From Synergistaceae bacterium (GTDB taxonomy: Bacteria > Synergistota > Synergistia > Synergistales > Aminobacteriaceae): 64,000 nt of DNA. The first letter of the stretch is position 1. Every line of letters starts with the position of its first letter. The notes below the pieces were generated by a model that was given only the letters and a program-made list of their open reading frames with translations, did not search any database and had not been told where the DNA came from. The DNA lies in the NCBI GenBank assembly GCA_017449135.1, contig JAFSKE010000011.1:1-64000 (forward strand), written 5' to 3'. This document shows, in pieces, positions 42,920 to 52,661 of the stretch. The translations under genes and the position numbers were made by a program.

Positions 42920-44097
42920 TGCTGAATCAGTCCTACAAAATTTTTGACATAAGATTTTATGTTCCTGTACCATTCACCGTACTGTTTAGCCCATAATAAC
43001 CTTGTGAGAGTAAAGAAATCATCTTCCGCCCCTCCCATTGTGTTATTTTTCAAAGCCTGCTTATAAATTTCAGTGGGAATTTTAATTATCATGTCGCCCG
43101 TGTGCCTTGCAGTCTGCATTCTTGGATTACAGCCGAAAGCCGTTATTCCTTCGTCATGATTTTCATAAAATGTAACTCTGTAGGGAACGTCGCCGATAGT
43201 TCCTGTGTTGAAATCAATCCGCCGTGATCTCTCAAAACCTGCTTCGTGCATTTCCTTTTCAGAATCGCCCGAATATGAAATTTCGACTTCATCAACATAA
43301 TAAAAATGCCTGATAAAAGCTGACATCTTATGACCGAGTTTTGCAAGCATGGGATCGTGAAGAGATAATTTTTTCTCAGGAACTTTCATAGGTGTAACGT
43401 TGGGATTAAGATTTTTAGGTTTTTCACCCGCAGTCCAGAAATAATCCGCAGTCTTTGTGCCGTCTCCCCCGCAGTACGAAAATCCTAAAATCATCGCCGC
43501 CGCCGTAACTCTTACTGTATTGTGCCAGCGTTCGGGGTTAATTCGTTTAAGACCTTCGGGGACACCTGTTTTCATTAATGCCTCTGTGCCACGTGCGGAA
43601 ATGCTTGTGATTTTTAATTTTTCGTCATTCATTAAAGCAGCTTCGGAATTATTCACGGGAAAAAATGCCCTGAAAACTCCGGAATTTTTATCCTTTGAGC
43701 AGTCTGCAATCCATAATGAAGATCTTTTTTCTTCGGACAACATCGCAAATTCGCTCGGACTCGAAACGGGTTCGGGGCGATTTAATGCTTTTTCGAGATC
43801 AATAACGAGTTTTAAGAATTTGATTTTGAAATTTGTTTTAGCCGAATAATCAGTTAAAATTTTTTGAATGGCGGGCTCGAAATCTTTTACGACATATGAA
43901 AAACTTTCGCCGGGTTTTTTGCCGTTGATTGAGAGAGTTCGATCACGTTTTTCAACCCAAGCTATGTGAATTAATTTTCGTGAATTTTTATTCTTGTTGA
44001 AAATAGAAAGTCTCGGTGTCTTTCCTCTCGTCCACATTTGCAGGGCAAGATTAGAATCAACATCGCAGGTGCTGATAATTTTTCCCTGTTCTTCCAT
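42916..44097 (-). CDS. Conserved hypothetical protein of the envelope operon
   Basis: The 393-residue protein has no signal peptide or membrane helix, unlike its downstream partners, and I do not recognise the family. The start at ATG 44097 follows GGAG. The sequence is mixed alpha/beta with a Trp/Tyr-rich C-terminal third (RLLWAKQYGEWYRNIKSYVKN). It overlaps the next gene by 4 bp, and the rhodanese gene lies 66 bp upstream, so it is probably the cytoplasmic member of this operon. Confidence 0.65.
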   Translation of the reverse strand: MEEQGKIISTCDVDSNLALQMWTRGKTPRLSIFNKNKNSRKLIHIAWVEKRDRTLSINGKKPGESFSYVVKDFEPAIQKILTDYSAKTNFKIKFLKLVIDLEKALNRPEPVSSPSEFAMLSEEKRSSLWIADCSKDKNSGVFRAFFPVNNSEAALMNDEKLKITSISARGTEALMKTGVPEGLKRINPERWHNTVRVTAAAMILGFSYCGGDGTKTADYFWTAGEKPKNLNPNVTPMKVPEKKLSLHDPMLAKLGHKMSAFIRHFYYVDEVEISYSGDSEKEMHEAGFERSRRIDFNTGTIGDVPYRVTFYENHDEGITAFGCNPRMQTARHTGDMIIKIPTEIYKQALKNNTMGGAEDDFFTLTRLLWAKQYGEWYRNIKSYVKNFVGLIQQ

Positions 44098-44163
44098 GAA
44101 AAAACAACTCCTTCAAAATATAATTATATTTTCATTTTCATAACGCATTATAACGCAGAGGGG

Positions 44164-44682
44164 CTAATCATGGTGATCTCTTTCAAAACCTGTCTCGTGA
44201 TCTTCGGGAAAAAGCAAATTTTTATTCGTAATCCAATCTGTAACGCTGCCTCTGTAATTTTTTATTTTTGACGCAGAATAATTAAACCGCCTCACTAACT
44301 GATCCGCAAACCTCCCTGATAATACGCCCGTGTTGCAATAAATTATTATGGTTTTGTCTTTCGTGATTCCTGCTTTTGCGAGTCCCGCCGATGAAGCAAA
44401 ATCGTACAATTCTTGAATCGGAAAATTAACAGCTCCTTCGATGTGTCCTCCTGGAACGCTGTATCTCGGAGATTTTCCCTCAAAAGATTCTTCCGTTCGT
44501 GCATCAACTAAAACATAACCGGGCAAATCTTTATGTTGTTTCACGTATTCCGAATCAACATCTTCGACTGTAGGCTCAAATCTCGAATACATAAACGTAA
44601 TCACAAAAACTATCGCAAAAATTACAGGTGCGGCGAGATCTAAAGGCGGATATTTTTTATTTGTTTTTGCTTCGGATTCCAT
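44164..44682 (-). CDS. Membrane-anchored rhodanese-domain protein
   Basis: The 172-residue protein has one N-terminal membrane helix (PVIFAIVFVITFMY, ~20-34) and a rhodanese domain: YVLVDARTEESFEG (~56), HIEGAVNFP and the active-site Cys loop YCNTGVLSGRFA (~119). Rhodaneses transfer sulfane sulfur or sense redox state. It faces the periplasm if the topology is N-in. An extended -10 (TGTTATAAT, 44739-44731 on the minus strand) precedes it, so it likely starts the 44682-37630 operon. Confidence 0.85.
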   Translation of the reverse strand: MESEAKTNKKYPPLDLAAPVIFAIVFVITFMYSRFEPTVEDVDSEYVKQHKDLPGYVLVDARTEESFEGKSPRYSVPGGHIEGAVNFPIQELYDFASSAGLAKAGITKDKTIIIYCNTGVLSGRFADQLVRRFNYSASKIKNYRGSVTDWITNKNLLFPEDHETGFERDHHD

Positions 44683-44730
44683 GAAAAAAAATTCCTCACT
44701 TTACTCAAAAAAATAAATTTATGAATTATT

Positions 44731-44739
44731 ATTATAACA
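44731..44739 (-). promoter_or_regulatory. Extended -10 promoter of the rhodanese/envelope operon
   Basis: On the minus strand TGTTATAAT, a perfect extended -10. The -35 region falls on the 29-bp repeat copy B and is weak. The start would be ~45 bp upstream of the rhodanese ATG. Confidence 0.6.
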
Positions 44740-44753
44740 GGGAAATTTTAATA

Positions 44754-44782
44754 TTTTTGTAGTGGCAAATGTAGTGGCAAAA
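44754..44782 (+). repeat. 29-bp dispersed repeat, copy B
   Basis: Identical over 29 bp to 12209-12237, including the tandem TGTAGTGGCAAA units. It lies between the divergent promoters of the rhodanese operon and miaA. Beyond the 29 bp the two loci are only loosely similar (AT-rich). Confidence 0.75.
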
Positions 44783-44866
44783 CGAAACTTTTTTTGTGAT
44801 TAAAAAATTAAAAACTTGTCGGAAAAAATTTTGAAATATTATATCATTGTTGCAAAAATAAATTTT

Positions 44867-44876
44867 GTGTTATAAT
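44867..44876 (+). promoter_or_regulatory. Promoter of miaA-ispH-rpsA
   Basis: GTGTTATAAT: extended -10 with TATAAT at 44871-44876. A weak TTGTTG -35 lies 18 bp upstream (44847-44852). Confidence 0.6.
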
Positions 44877-44928
44877 TCACACGTTTTATTATTAATTACG
44901 CTTTGTAAACGAGGTTATTAGTATTTTT

Positions 44929-45879
44929 ATGAACCGGCAGCCGGTGGTTGCTTTAATAGGAGCCACAGCCGTAGGGAAAACGGCATTAAGTCTTTTAATC
45001 GCAGAAAAGTTAAACGCTGAAATTATTTCAGTGGATTCGCGTCAGGTGTACAGGTATATGGACATTGGAACGGATAAAGTATCGCTTTCCGTTCGCCGTG
45101 AGATTCCTCATCACATGATTGACATTGCAGATCCTGACGAAAAATTTTCGGTTTCTGATTTTGCCGAAAAAACTGTTAAAGCTGTGTCAAGAATTTTTGC
45201 CCGAAAAAAGATTCCGTTGTTTGTAGGCGGTACTCCATTTTATTATAATGCTTTGTTTCATGCTTCGTTAAATTCAGAATTGCCATCAGACGAAAATATC
45301 CGTGAAAAATATGAAACTCTCGCAAATTCTCAGGGAGCAGAATTATTACACATGAGACTTGCCGAAGTTGATCCCGAAACAGCCGAGAGACTTCACAAAA
45401 ATGATATTCGACGTGTAACAAGAGCTTTGGAAATTTGGGATTTAACCGGTAAAGCTCCTTCGCAGGTTTTCAGTGAAGGTGAAAAACGTGATTATGGATT
45501 TGATGTTTTGTATATCGGTCTTTCACGTTCAAGGCAGGAATTATTTTCGAGAATTGAAATCAGGCTTGAACAGGAATATTCTTCAGGTTTTCCCGAAGAG
45601 GTCGCATGGCTTTTGGAACATGGTTTCGATCAGAGATTTAATCCGTTAAAGGGTCTCGGTTATCGTGAATTAATTGATGTTAATCACGGAAAAATGAAAC
45701 TTGACGAAGCACTCGAAATTTCGATTTCAAGAACGAAAGCATTTTGCAGAAGGCAGCAGACATGGTTCAAAAAATTTGAGCCTGTAATCTGGTTTGATAT
45801 GTCAGAATCTAACCATGAGGACGAAATCATTAATGCAATTAAACGACATCTTGATAAAAACGAGGATTTTAATTCATGA
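44929..45879 (+). CDS. miaA: tRNA dimethylallyltransferase
   Basis: MiaA adds a dimethylallyl group to A37 of tRNAs reading U-starting codons. The 316-residue protein has the P-loop GATAVGKTALS (~11-21), SVDSRQVYRYMDIGTDK, and VGGTPFYYNALF, all diagnostic. The ATG has no strong ribosome site except GAGG about 15-20 bp upstream. It overlaps ispH by 4 bp. Confidence 0.96.
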   Translation: MNRQPVVALIGATAVGKTALSLLIAEKLNAEIISVDSRQVYRYMDIGTDKVSLSVRREIPHHMIDIADPDEKFSVSDFAEKTVKAVSRIFARKKIPLFVGGTPFYYNALFHASLNSELPSDENIREKYETLANSQGAELLHMRLAEVDPETAERLHKNDIRRVTRALEIWDLTGKAPSQVFSEGEKRDYGFDVLYIGLSRSRQELFSRIEIRLEQEYSSGFPEEVAWLLEHGFDQRFNPLKGLGYRELIDVNHGKMKLDEALEISISRTKAFCRRQQTWFKKFEPVIWFDMSESNHEDEIINAIKRHLDKNEDFNS

Positions 45880-46748
45880 TAGTAATGGCAGAACACGCCG
45901 GTTTTTGTTTCGGAGTCAAAAGAGCCGTTGACGCAATCGAAAAAGCCTTATCGAAGGACAATCACGAAGTCTGGACAATAGGTCTGCCGATTCATAATCC
46001 GCAAGAGGTTGAGAGACTCGAAAAATTAGGATTAAAAGTTGCTAAGGATTACACGGAAATTCCCGAAGGTTCAAAAGTTTTAATCAGGGCTCACGGCGAA
46101 TCTCTCGAAATCATCGATAAGTTAATCGCAAAAAAAATTCAAGTCGAAGATATGACATGTCCATTTGTTAAGAAGGCTCAAAATTTAGCGGCTGAATTGT
46201 CGGAGAAAAATTATCACGTAATTTTATTGGGAGATAAAAATCACCCTGAAATTAAAGGTATTATCGGCCATGTCAAAAATAATGACTGCGAAGTTATTGC
46301 CGACGAAAACGAAGCCGAAAAAATTTCACGACATTCAAAAATCGCTTTAATCTCACAGACTACACAACGAGAGGAAAGACTTTCAAAAGTTGCAGGAATA
46401 TTGACGAAAAAAACTGCGGAATTACACGTCTGCAACACAATCTGCAAAGCTACGTCAGAACGTCAGGACTCTGCCCGTGAACTCGTGAGAAAAAATAATC
46501 TCGACGGTGTTGTCCTAATCGGAGGCCGTCAAAGTGCTAATACAGGAAAACTGCGAGACATCATTCAATCCGAAAATATTAATGTCTTATGGGTTGAAGA
46601 TGAAAACGAAATTGAATCAAATTCCGATTGGTTCAAAAATAAATTTGAGATTGGTATAGCCGCAGGAGCAAGCACTCCCGAATGGCTTATCATGAATATA
46701 AAAAGCAATATAGCGCAAAAAGTTAATCAAGGGGGTATCCATTCATAA
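45876..46748 (+). CDS. ispH: 4-hydroxy-3-methylbut-2-enyl diphosphate reductase
   Basis: Last enzyme of the MEP isoprenoid pathway, an Fe-S reductase. The 290-residue protein carries the three cluster cysteines in GFCFGVKRAV, MTCPFVKKAQ and NTICKATSERQ, plus the SQTT loop. It makes the dimethylallyl diphosphate that MiaA uses, so the coupling is metabolically sensible. Its stop overlaps the rpsA start by 1 bp; in other bacteria IspH and S1 are even fused. Confidence 0.96.
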   Translation: MIVMAEHAGFCFGVKRAVDAIEKALSKDNHEVWTIGLPIHNPQEVERLEKLGLKVAKDYTEIPEGSKVLIRAHGESLEIIDKLIAKKIQVEDMTCPFVKKAQNLAAELSEKNYHVILLGDKNHPEIKGIIGHVKNNDCEVIADENEAEKISRHSKIALISQTTQREERLSKVAGILTKKTAELHVCNTICKATSERQDSARELVRKNNLDGVVLIGGRQSANTGKLRDIIQSENINVLWVEDENEIESNSDWFKNKFEIGIAAGASTPEWLIMNIKSNIAQKVNQGGIHS

Positions 46749-48406
46749 TGGATCAGCAGGAAGTTATTGAACGTCAGGAAGCAGAAGCAACAGAAGCAGC
46801 ATCAACGGCAGCAGCAGAGAATCAGGAAAATCAAGTTCAGCCTGAAGAACACGAACCTGAAACAATGCAGGAAGCACTCGACCAGTACGGCGACAACGTA
46901 CATTTAAGACGAGGCGAAATCAGAACCGGAACCATCATCAGCAAGAGCGACGCAGGATTTTTAGTTGACATCGGTTTCAAGTGCGAAGGTCTTTTACCGA
47001 TGAAGGAATACACGAATCATTCACTCGTTGAAAGTGAAAAAGAACCAAAGCCGGGCGATCCGATCGAAGTTGAAGTCGTAAGTGTCAGAGACGGCGAAGA
47101 AGCACAATTATTGCTCAGCAGGTGGAGACACGAATTTGACAAACGCTGGAACGAACTTGAATCAAAAGTTGCAGAAAGCAAAGTTATGACCGTTAAGGGA
47201 ATTTCAAGAGTCAAGGGCGGACTTATGGTTGAGTACTGCGGACTCGAGGGCTTTATTCCGATTTCTCATTTAACGATGTCGGGCAAAGGTGCAAATCCTG
47301 CAAATTATGTCGGACAGAATATTAAAGTAAAAATTCTTGACCATGACAAACGCAAACACAGATTAGTTTTCTCACGCCGTGAAATGCTTGAAGAAGCCGA
47401 AGCCGAAAAGAAAGCTAAATTTTATGCACGTGTTCATGAGGGCGATATTATCGAAGGTGAAGTTTCAAGTCTCACTGATTTTGGAGTGTTCGTAAATCTC
47501 GGAGAGCTTGACGGACTCGTTCACTTAACAGAAATAACCTGGAAGAGAACTTTCAAACTTAAAGACATGTTCAAAAAGGGCGACAAAGTTACTGTTAAGG
47601 TTACGGGCATTGACACGGAAAAAGATAGAATTTCTTTGAGCATTAAACAAGTTCAAGGAGATCCTTGGGACACAGCAACCGAAAGAATCCATGTCGGCGA
47701 CAGATTCACAGGAATAGTTACGAATTTAACGGACTTCGGAGCATTCGTTGAAATCGAACCCGGAATTGAAGGGCTTATTCATGTCGGCGATCTTAGCTGG
47801 GCAAGAGTCAAAAAACCTCGCGATATTCTCAAAAAGGGACAGGAAATTGACGTTGTGATTCTTGAGATTGACGGAGAAAAACGAAAAATCAGTCTCGGAC
47901 ACAAACAGCTTAATGATCCATGGGTTGACATTGACAAACGTTATCACGCAGGACAGGACATTCCCGTTAAAGTTGTAAGACTTGCGGACTTCGGAGCATT
48001 TGTTGAAGTTGAGGAAGGCGTAGAGGCATTAATTCATATTTCACAGTTGAGCCGCAGAAGAATTGAAAAGCCTGCTGACATTCTCCACGAAGGAGATCAA
48101 ATTGTTACAAGAATCCTTGAGGTCAATCCTGAACAGCGAAGAATGAGACTCTCATTAAGTGCCCTTGAACCCGAACCGGAACCGGAAATTATTTCCGAGC
48201 CTGTACAGCACGAAGAAAAAGAATTTGCAAAGCCGGAGCCTAAACACGAAAAAGCTGAACACACAGAGAAACCGGAACGCCGTGAAAAGAAAGCAAAGAA
48301 TCGTGTCAGAGCATTGAAAGAAGCAGCAGGTTATGAAGACGATGACGAAATGGCCTATAACCCATTCGCCGAAGCCTTCAAAGATGCAGACTGGGGAAAC
48401 GAATAA
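46748..48406 (+). CDS. rpsA: 30S ribosomal protein S1
   Basis: S1 binds mRNA on the small subunit. The 552-residue protein has five S1 (OB-fold) domains: about residues 55-125, 140-215, 230-300, 315-385 and 400-470, with repeated DFGxFVxxxxGxEGLIHxxxxxW motifs. The N-terminus is an acidic Glu/Ala-rich segment and the last ~75 residues are Glu/Lys/Pro-rich, both typically disordered. The six-domain Escherichia form is longer. It follows ispH and precedes a nitroreductase with TAATG overlap. Confidence 0.94.
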   Translation: MDQQEVIERQEAEATEAASTAAAENQENQVQPEEHEPETMQEALDQYGDNVHLRRGEIRTGTIISKSDAGFLVDIGFKCEGLLPMKEYTNHSLVESEKEPKPGDPIEVEVVSVRDGEEAQLLLSRWRHEFDKRWNELESKVAESKVMTVKGISRVKGGLMVEYCGLEGFIPISHLTMSGKGANPANYVGQNIKVKILDHDKRKHRLVFSRREMLEEAEAEKKAKFYARVHEGDIIEGEVSSLTDFGVFVNLGELDGLVHLTEITWKRTFKLKDMFKKGDKVTVKVTGIDTEKDRISLSIKQVQGDPWDTATERIHVGDRFTGIVTNLTDFGAFVEIEPGIEGLIHVGDLSWARVKKPRDILKKGQEIDVVILEIDGEKRKISLGHKQLNDPWVDIDKRYHAGQDIPVKVVRLADFGAFVEVEEGVEALIHISQLSRRRIEKPADILHEGDQIVTRILEVNPEQRRMRLSLSALEPEPEPEIISEPVQHEEKEFAKPEPKHEKAEHTEKPERREKKAKNRVRALKEAAGYEDDDEMAYNPFAEAFKDADWGNE

Positions 48407-48924
48407 TGGAATTTTTCGACGTTGTAAAAAGTCGTTATTCATGCAGAAAATTTTCGGATAAAAAAGTCGAAGATGAGAAGCTCGACAAAATTTTAGCGGC
48501 TGGCATTCAAGCTCCTACGGCAAAAAATGCTCAGCCCGTTAAAATTTGGGTTTTGAAATCTCCCGATGCTCTCGAAAAAATAAAATCCGTACACCCTTTT
48601 GAATGGGCGAAAAATGTTCCCGTTGTGCTTGCAGTGGGAGGAACTACGGAGGGAGCATTTGTCAGACCTTCAGACAATCGTAATTTTGAGGACGTTGACG
48701 CAGGAATCGTTGCTACACATTTAATGCTTGCAGTTGAAGCTGTGGGACTTGGCACGACATGGGTAGGATTCTTTGACGCACCTAAGACAAAAGAATTATT
48801 CCCTGAAATGAAAGATTATGATTTGATTGCGTTATTTCCGGTTGCATATCCGGCCGACGATGCACAACCTTCGGATCGTCATGCTTTACGCAAGGATAAA
48901 TCAGAAATCGTAAAATTTTTGTAA
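48406..48924 (+). CDS. Nitroreductase-family protein
   Basis: FMN-dependent oxidoreductase fold. The 172-residue protein has VVKSRYSCRKFSDKKV (FMN-binding Arg-Ser-Arg-type start), AGIQAPTAKNAQP, and LAVEAVGLGTTWVGFF, all of the small nitroreductase family. The substrate is unknown; many members reduce quinones or flavins in anaerobes. The start codon overlaps the rpsA stop. Confidence 0.92.
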   Translation: MEFFDVVKSRYSCRKFSDKKVEDEKLDKILAAGIQAPTAKNAQPVKIWVLKSPDALEKIKSVHPFEWAKNVPVVLAVGGTTEGAFVRPSDNRNFEDVDAGIVATHLMLAVEAVGLGTTWVGFFDAPKTKELFPEMKDYDLIALFPVAYPADDAQPSDRHALRKDKSEIVKFL

Positions 48925-49021
48925 AACCCCTTCGCCATAAATGGCCCTCTTCCCCTCAACGAGGGGACGCATTGCCTCTCCGCTTGCGGGGAGGTGGCTC
49001 ACAAAGTGAGACGGAGGGGTA
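48925..49021. repeat. REP-like compound hairpin repeat, copy 5
   Basis: AACCCCTTCGCC...CTTCCCCTCAACGAGGGGA, GCCTCTCCGCTTGCGGGGAGG, CTCACAAAGTGAG and GGAGGGGT, with outer arms complementary. It fills the gap between the nitroreductase and ThpR genes and may act as terminator. Confidence 0.8.
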
Positions 49022-49034
49022 ATTCACTCACGAT

Positions 49035-49580
49035 ATGAAATCCGATTTAATTAGAGCATTTATTGCCGTAAAAGTTCCTGATAACGTTTCAGAAGAACTC
49101 GAAAACTTTTTGGCTGAATTAAGACCGCTTTCAAAAATTCGCTGGGTAAAATTCGGCCAATTTCACATTACGTTAAAATTTTTAGGGGAATTGAAGCCTG
49201 AAATTATTTCACGTGTTAAGGATTTATTGATTCCCTTAAAAAATTTTTCACCTTTCACAATCGATTTGTCATATATCGGAGCATTTCCGAATTTGAACGC
49301 ACCCAAAGTTATTTGGCTTTCAGGCGATAAAGGCGGGAAGGAACTCGAAAAACTTTCACGCAAAATTAACGATGTTTTATATGATGAGCTTGATATTCCG
49401 AAAGAAACTAAGAAATTCAAATCTCATTTGACGCTGGCAAGATTGAAAAACGAAATTTTGACAGAGGAAATTATCCGCAGACTTGGAACAGTGAAAAATT
49501 TTTCGTGGGAATGCTGCGAATTATTTTTGATGAGAAGTGAATTAACAACTAAAGGTCCGATTTACACGGAATTACTTTAA
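49035..49580 (+). CDS. thpR: RNA 2',3'-cyclic phosphodiesterase
   Basis: The 2H phosphoesterase fold is shown by the two HxTx motifs HITLKFLG (~46) and HLTLARLK (~130). The 181-residue length is normal for ThpR/LigT, which open 2',3'-cyclic phosphates of RNA; the physiological role is unclear. The start is ATG 49035. It stands between two repeat-bearing regions. Confidence 0.93.
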   Translation: MKSDLIRAFIAVKVPDNVSEELENFLAELRPLSKIRWVKFGQFHITLKFLGELKPEIISRVKDLLIPLKNFSPFTIDLSYIGAFPNLNAPKVIWLSGDKGGKELEKLSRKINDVLYDELDIPKETKKFKSHLTLARLKNEILTEEIIRRLGTVKNFSWECCELFLMRSELTTKGPIYTELL

Positions 49581-49672
49581 GCATTATGTCGTAGAATTTA
49601 CGTGAAAACCATTAAAGTTTAGGTTATAATACCCAGACTATTAAATTATATTTTTTTAAGGAGGAATTTATT

Positions 49673-52659
49673 TTGAATAAGAATAAATTTTTTGCGTTAT
49701 TCTTGCTTTCTGTGATTGCACTTTTTTATTCTGTGCCTTCGTGGGGAGCATCTGCATGGTACGTTAAACCCGGAACCCTATCAAATGATGTTACACCGGT
49801 TTATTTTATCTCAATGGATCTTGAGGTGGGGGGTACGATAAAAATATTTGGTCTGTAGGTACGAACAACACCGCAGCAAGTTTATCCGATTTCATTAACA
49901 ATTCCCCATTATCAAGCGGCGATGTCGTGTATATTTATTCCGGCGATTATGGAATCAACGGTTCAATTAATGTCAGCGACACCACTCCCCGAAGCCTCAA
50001 AATTTATGGCGGTTTTGTTGACACTGACACTGACATAACAAAAAGAGAACATCAATCAAAGATTACGGCAAACTTTTCAACTTCCGGCATGAATGTAATA
50101 TACATAGCAGCACCTGATAATACGAATCTTGATTTTGTTTTTGACGGATTTTATATTTCATCTAATAATAATTATGCTATCAATGGGATATATATAACCC
50201 CAAACAACAACTCCACGATCAATGCGAGAATTGAAAACTGTACGATTACGGCAATGAAGTATAATGGAATTTATGCCGGAATGTACGGTACTGTTAATAC
50301 GGTCGTTACAAATTGTACGCTGAACAATAACATTACAAGTGGAATTAATCATTATAATGCAAACGGGACATTAACGCTCGAAAAAAGCACGATTACAGGC
50401 AACAAATTCGGAGTAAATGTTTGGAGTCAAAACACAACAATTATAAACTGTACGATTGCAAATAATGATGTACGGGGAATTGATTGCAACACGTCCGGAA
50501 GTGTGAAAGTCGTGAACAGCACGATAGTAAATAACACTATGCAACCAGGTAGCCTCATTCCTGCCGAAATTTATTTTTCAGACACTGCCCCTTCTTTCGA
50601 CATCACGAATACTCTGATACGGAATGACAGTGCGGACAAAGTATTTTATAAAAGCAATTCTGCAAATCCGACAGTAACCCTTACAAATTCTGCATATCCA
50701 AACGGTGCAAAAAAAGATTATGTTACGAGCAGCGATAAGGACATCAACATCACATGGGCAAGCATCGTGTCTGCGGACGAAACTGTCAAAGGCGTAAAAC
50801 ACACGTTCTACAGTCTCAAAAATAATTCGGTATTAAGTGCTTTAAGAGGTGCAGGCGTTGAAGGTCAGGTGAGTGAAGACCAGCTTGGAAGAGTTAGAGC
50901 AGCAGCCCCGACAATCGGAGCGATTGAAACAGAAATCACAGGAATCAGTGCAGTAGTTTCCCCCGATAATTACACGACAGAATTAAAATCCGCAAGTGAT
51001 GACGAAAAAACTTTTACGGTTACGGTCAAGGGATTTTTTGACGGCGACGAAACAACAGAAAACGAAATTTCATCAGGTTATACGACAGCATGGTCATTGA
51101 GCAAAAGCATTGACGGAATTACGATTGACAATGACGGAGTTTTGAAGATTGCTAATACTTTATCGGCGGGGACGTACGAATTTAATGTAATTGCAACGGT
51201 AACTCATGCTGCTTCTGGATTAACGGCTTCAGATGATGCAGCGATAACGATAACGAAAAAAGAAGCAGAAAACGCCTCACCCAAATTAATATCGCTCGAT
51301 GTAACTTTATCTGCAAGTCCGACAACTTTATCGCTTGACGCAGGAACTGAAGGGAAAATTGTTGTAACTCCGACGGTAAAAGCAGCTTACGATGATTCAT
51401 CAACGGAAACTTTGACATCAGGCTATGAAATAACTTGGACAAATTCACCGAGCGTTGAAGGAATTACTTTGACATCAGGGACTTTGAACGTAACATCTTC
51501 GACAAAAGCAGGAAATTACGAGATAAAAATTACGGCTGAAGTCAAAAGCGGAGATGTTAAAAATTCTGCCGACACAACTGTTACGATAAACGTGAATGAA
51601 GTTTCAACACCTTCAAATCCCGAAAATCCCGAAAATCCTTCAAATCCAGAAAATCCTTCAAATCCCGAAAAAGAAAATGAAAACGGAAAAGGACAACAGA
51701 CTCCTGTTTATAAGACAGTCGATACACAGAGTGCTGACGGAATAAAAAATCTTTCAGACGATGCAAAGGCAGCACTGATAGATTTAACGCTTACAGGAAA
51801 CATTACGGATTTGACGATGATTGACTCAAAGTTTGTAAATCTTAAAATCGTGAATCTGTCAAAAGTTACGTCATTGGAAACGGCGGATTTGAGTCAGCTT
51901 CCTGCAAGTGTTGAGAGCGTTGACATTTCAAACAATGTTGACGTAAAAATAATCAAACTTACGGCTACAACGAAGATTAAAAATGTAATTGCAAACGGCT
52001 GTAAAAAACTTGAAGAACTTGACCTTGCCGAGAATCCGAATATTGAAGTCATTGATGTAAGCGAAACGGGGCTAAAAGAAATCGACGCAACGAACTGCGA
52101 AAAACTTGCAAAACTAATCTGTTCATCATGCGATATTGATCAGACCGGATTAATTCTTACGGGTTGTGCGAAATTAGTTTATCTTGATTTCAGCAATAAC
52201 AGTTTTTTGATTTTCGATTATTCAGCAACGGACACGCCGATATTGGAAACTCTTAAATGTGAAGGCCAAAATAAAGCGGTTGACAATATCCCTTCGGAAT
52301 TTAATTTTTCAATATTCATGTCAGCAGATAAATCTAATGTTGTCGAAAATATTTCGGCTTCTGATGAAGATACATCATATGCAGCGAATATCAAAAATTT
52401 GACTGCGAAAGATGTAAACGGAAATCCGATCGAAGTAATTTCGCAGGATTTAAGCACTGGTTACGTTAAATTGAGTTCGCCTGCTTCAACACTTTCTTAT
52501 GATTACGTAACAGGATTTAAGGACGTGAACATGGGAGTAACGATTAATGCAGGTAATAGCAAAACCGTAACTATTGGAAACAGCGGCGGAGGCTGTAATT
52601 TGGGTCTCTCAGGTTTAGCGTTAATTGCGTTTGCGATTATGTTGAAAAAATTACGTTGA
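49673..52659 (+). pseudogene. Synergist-CTERM surface protein, frameshifted at a G6 tract
   Basis: The first frame (49673-49858, TTG start after AAGGAGGAA) encodes a signal peptide and ends in FGL. The main frame (to 52659) begins in the next frame; one extra G in the G6 tract 49828-49833 joins them into about 995 residues. The body has a right-handed beta-helix-like repeat region (~90-270), two Ig-like domains with TVTVKG/ITAEV strands, a Pro/Asn/Glu spacer (SNPENPENPSNP) and a leucine-rich-repeat-like domain (LTLTGNITDLTM..., ~680-820). The C-terminus GGGCNLGLSGLALIAFAIMLKKLR (Cys, helix, basic end) matches Synergist-CTERM sorting tails. It is either phase-variable, degraded or a sequencing slip. 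Confidence 0.8.
49828..49833 (+). other. G6 homopolymer at the frame break of the surface-protein gene
   Basis: GAGGTGGGGGGTACG: a run of six G in an otherwise AT-rich region, ~155 bp after the start codon. A seventh G restores one continuous frame. Short homopolymers in this position are a common basis for slipped-strand on/off switching of surface proteins. Confidence 0.7.
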
Positions 52660-52661
52660 CG

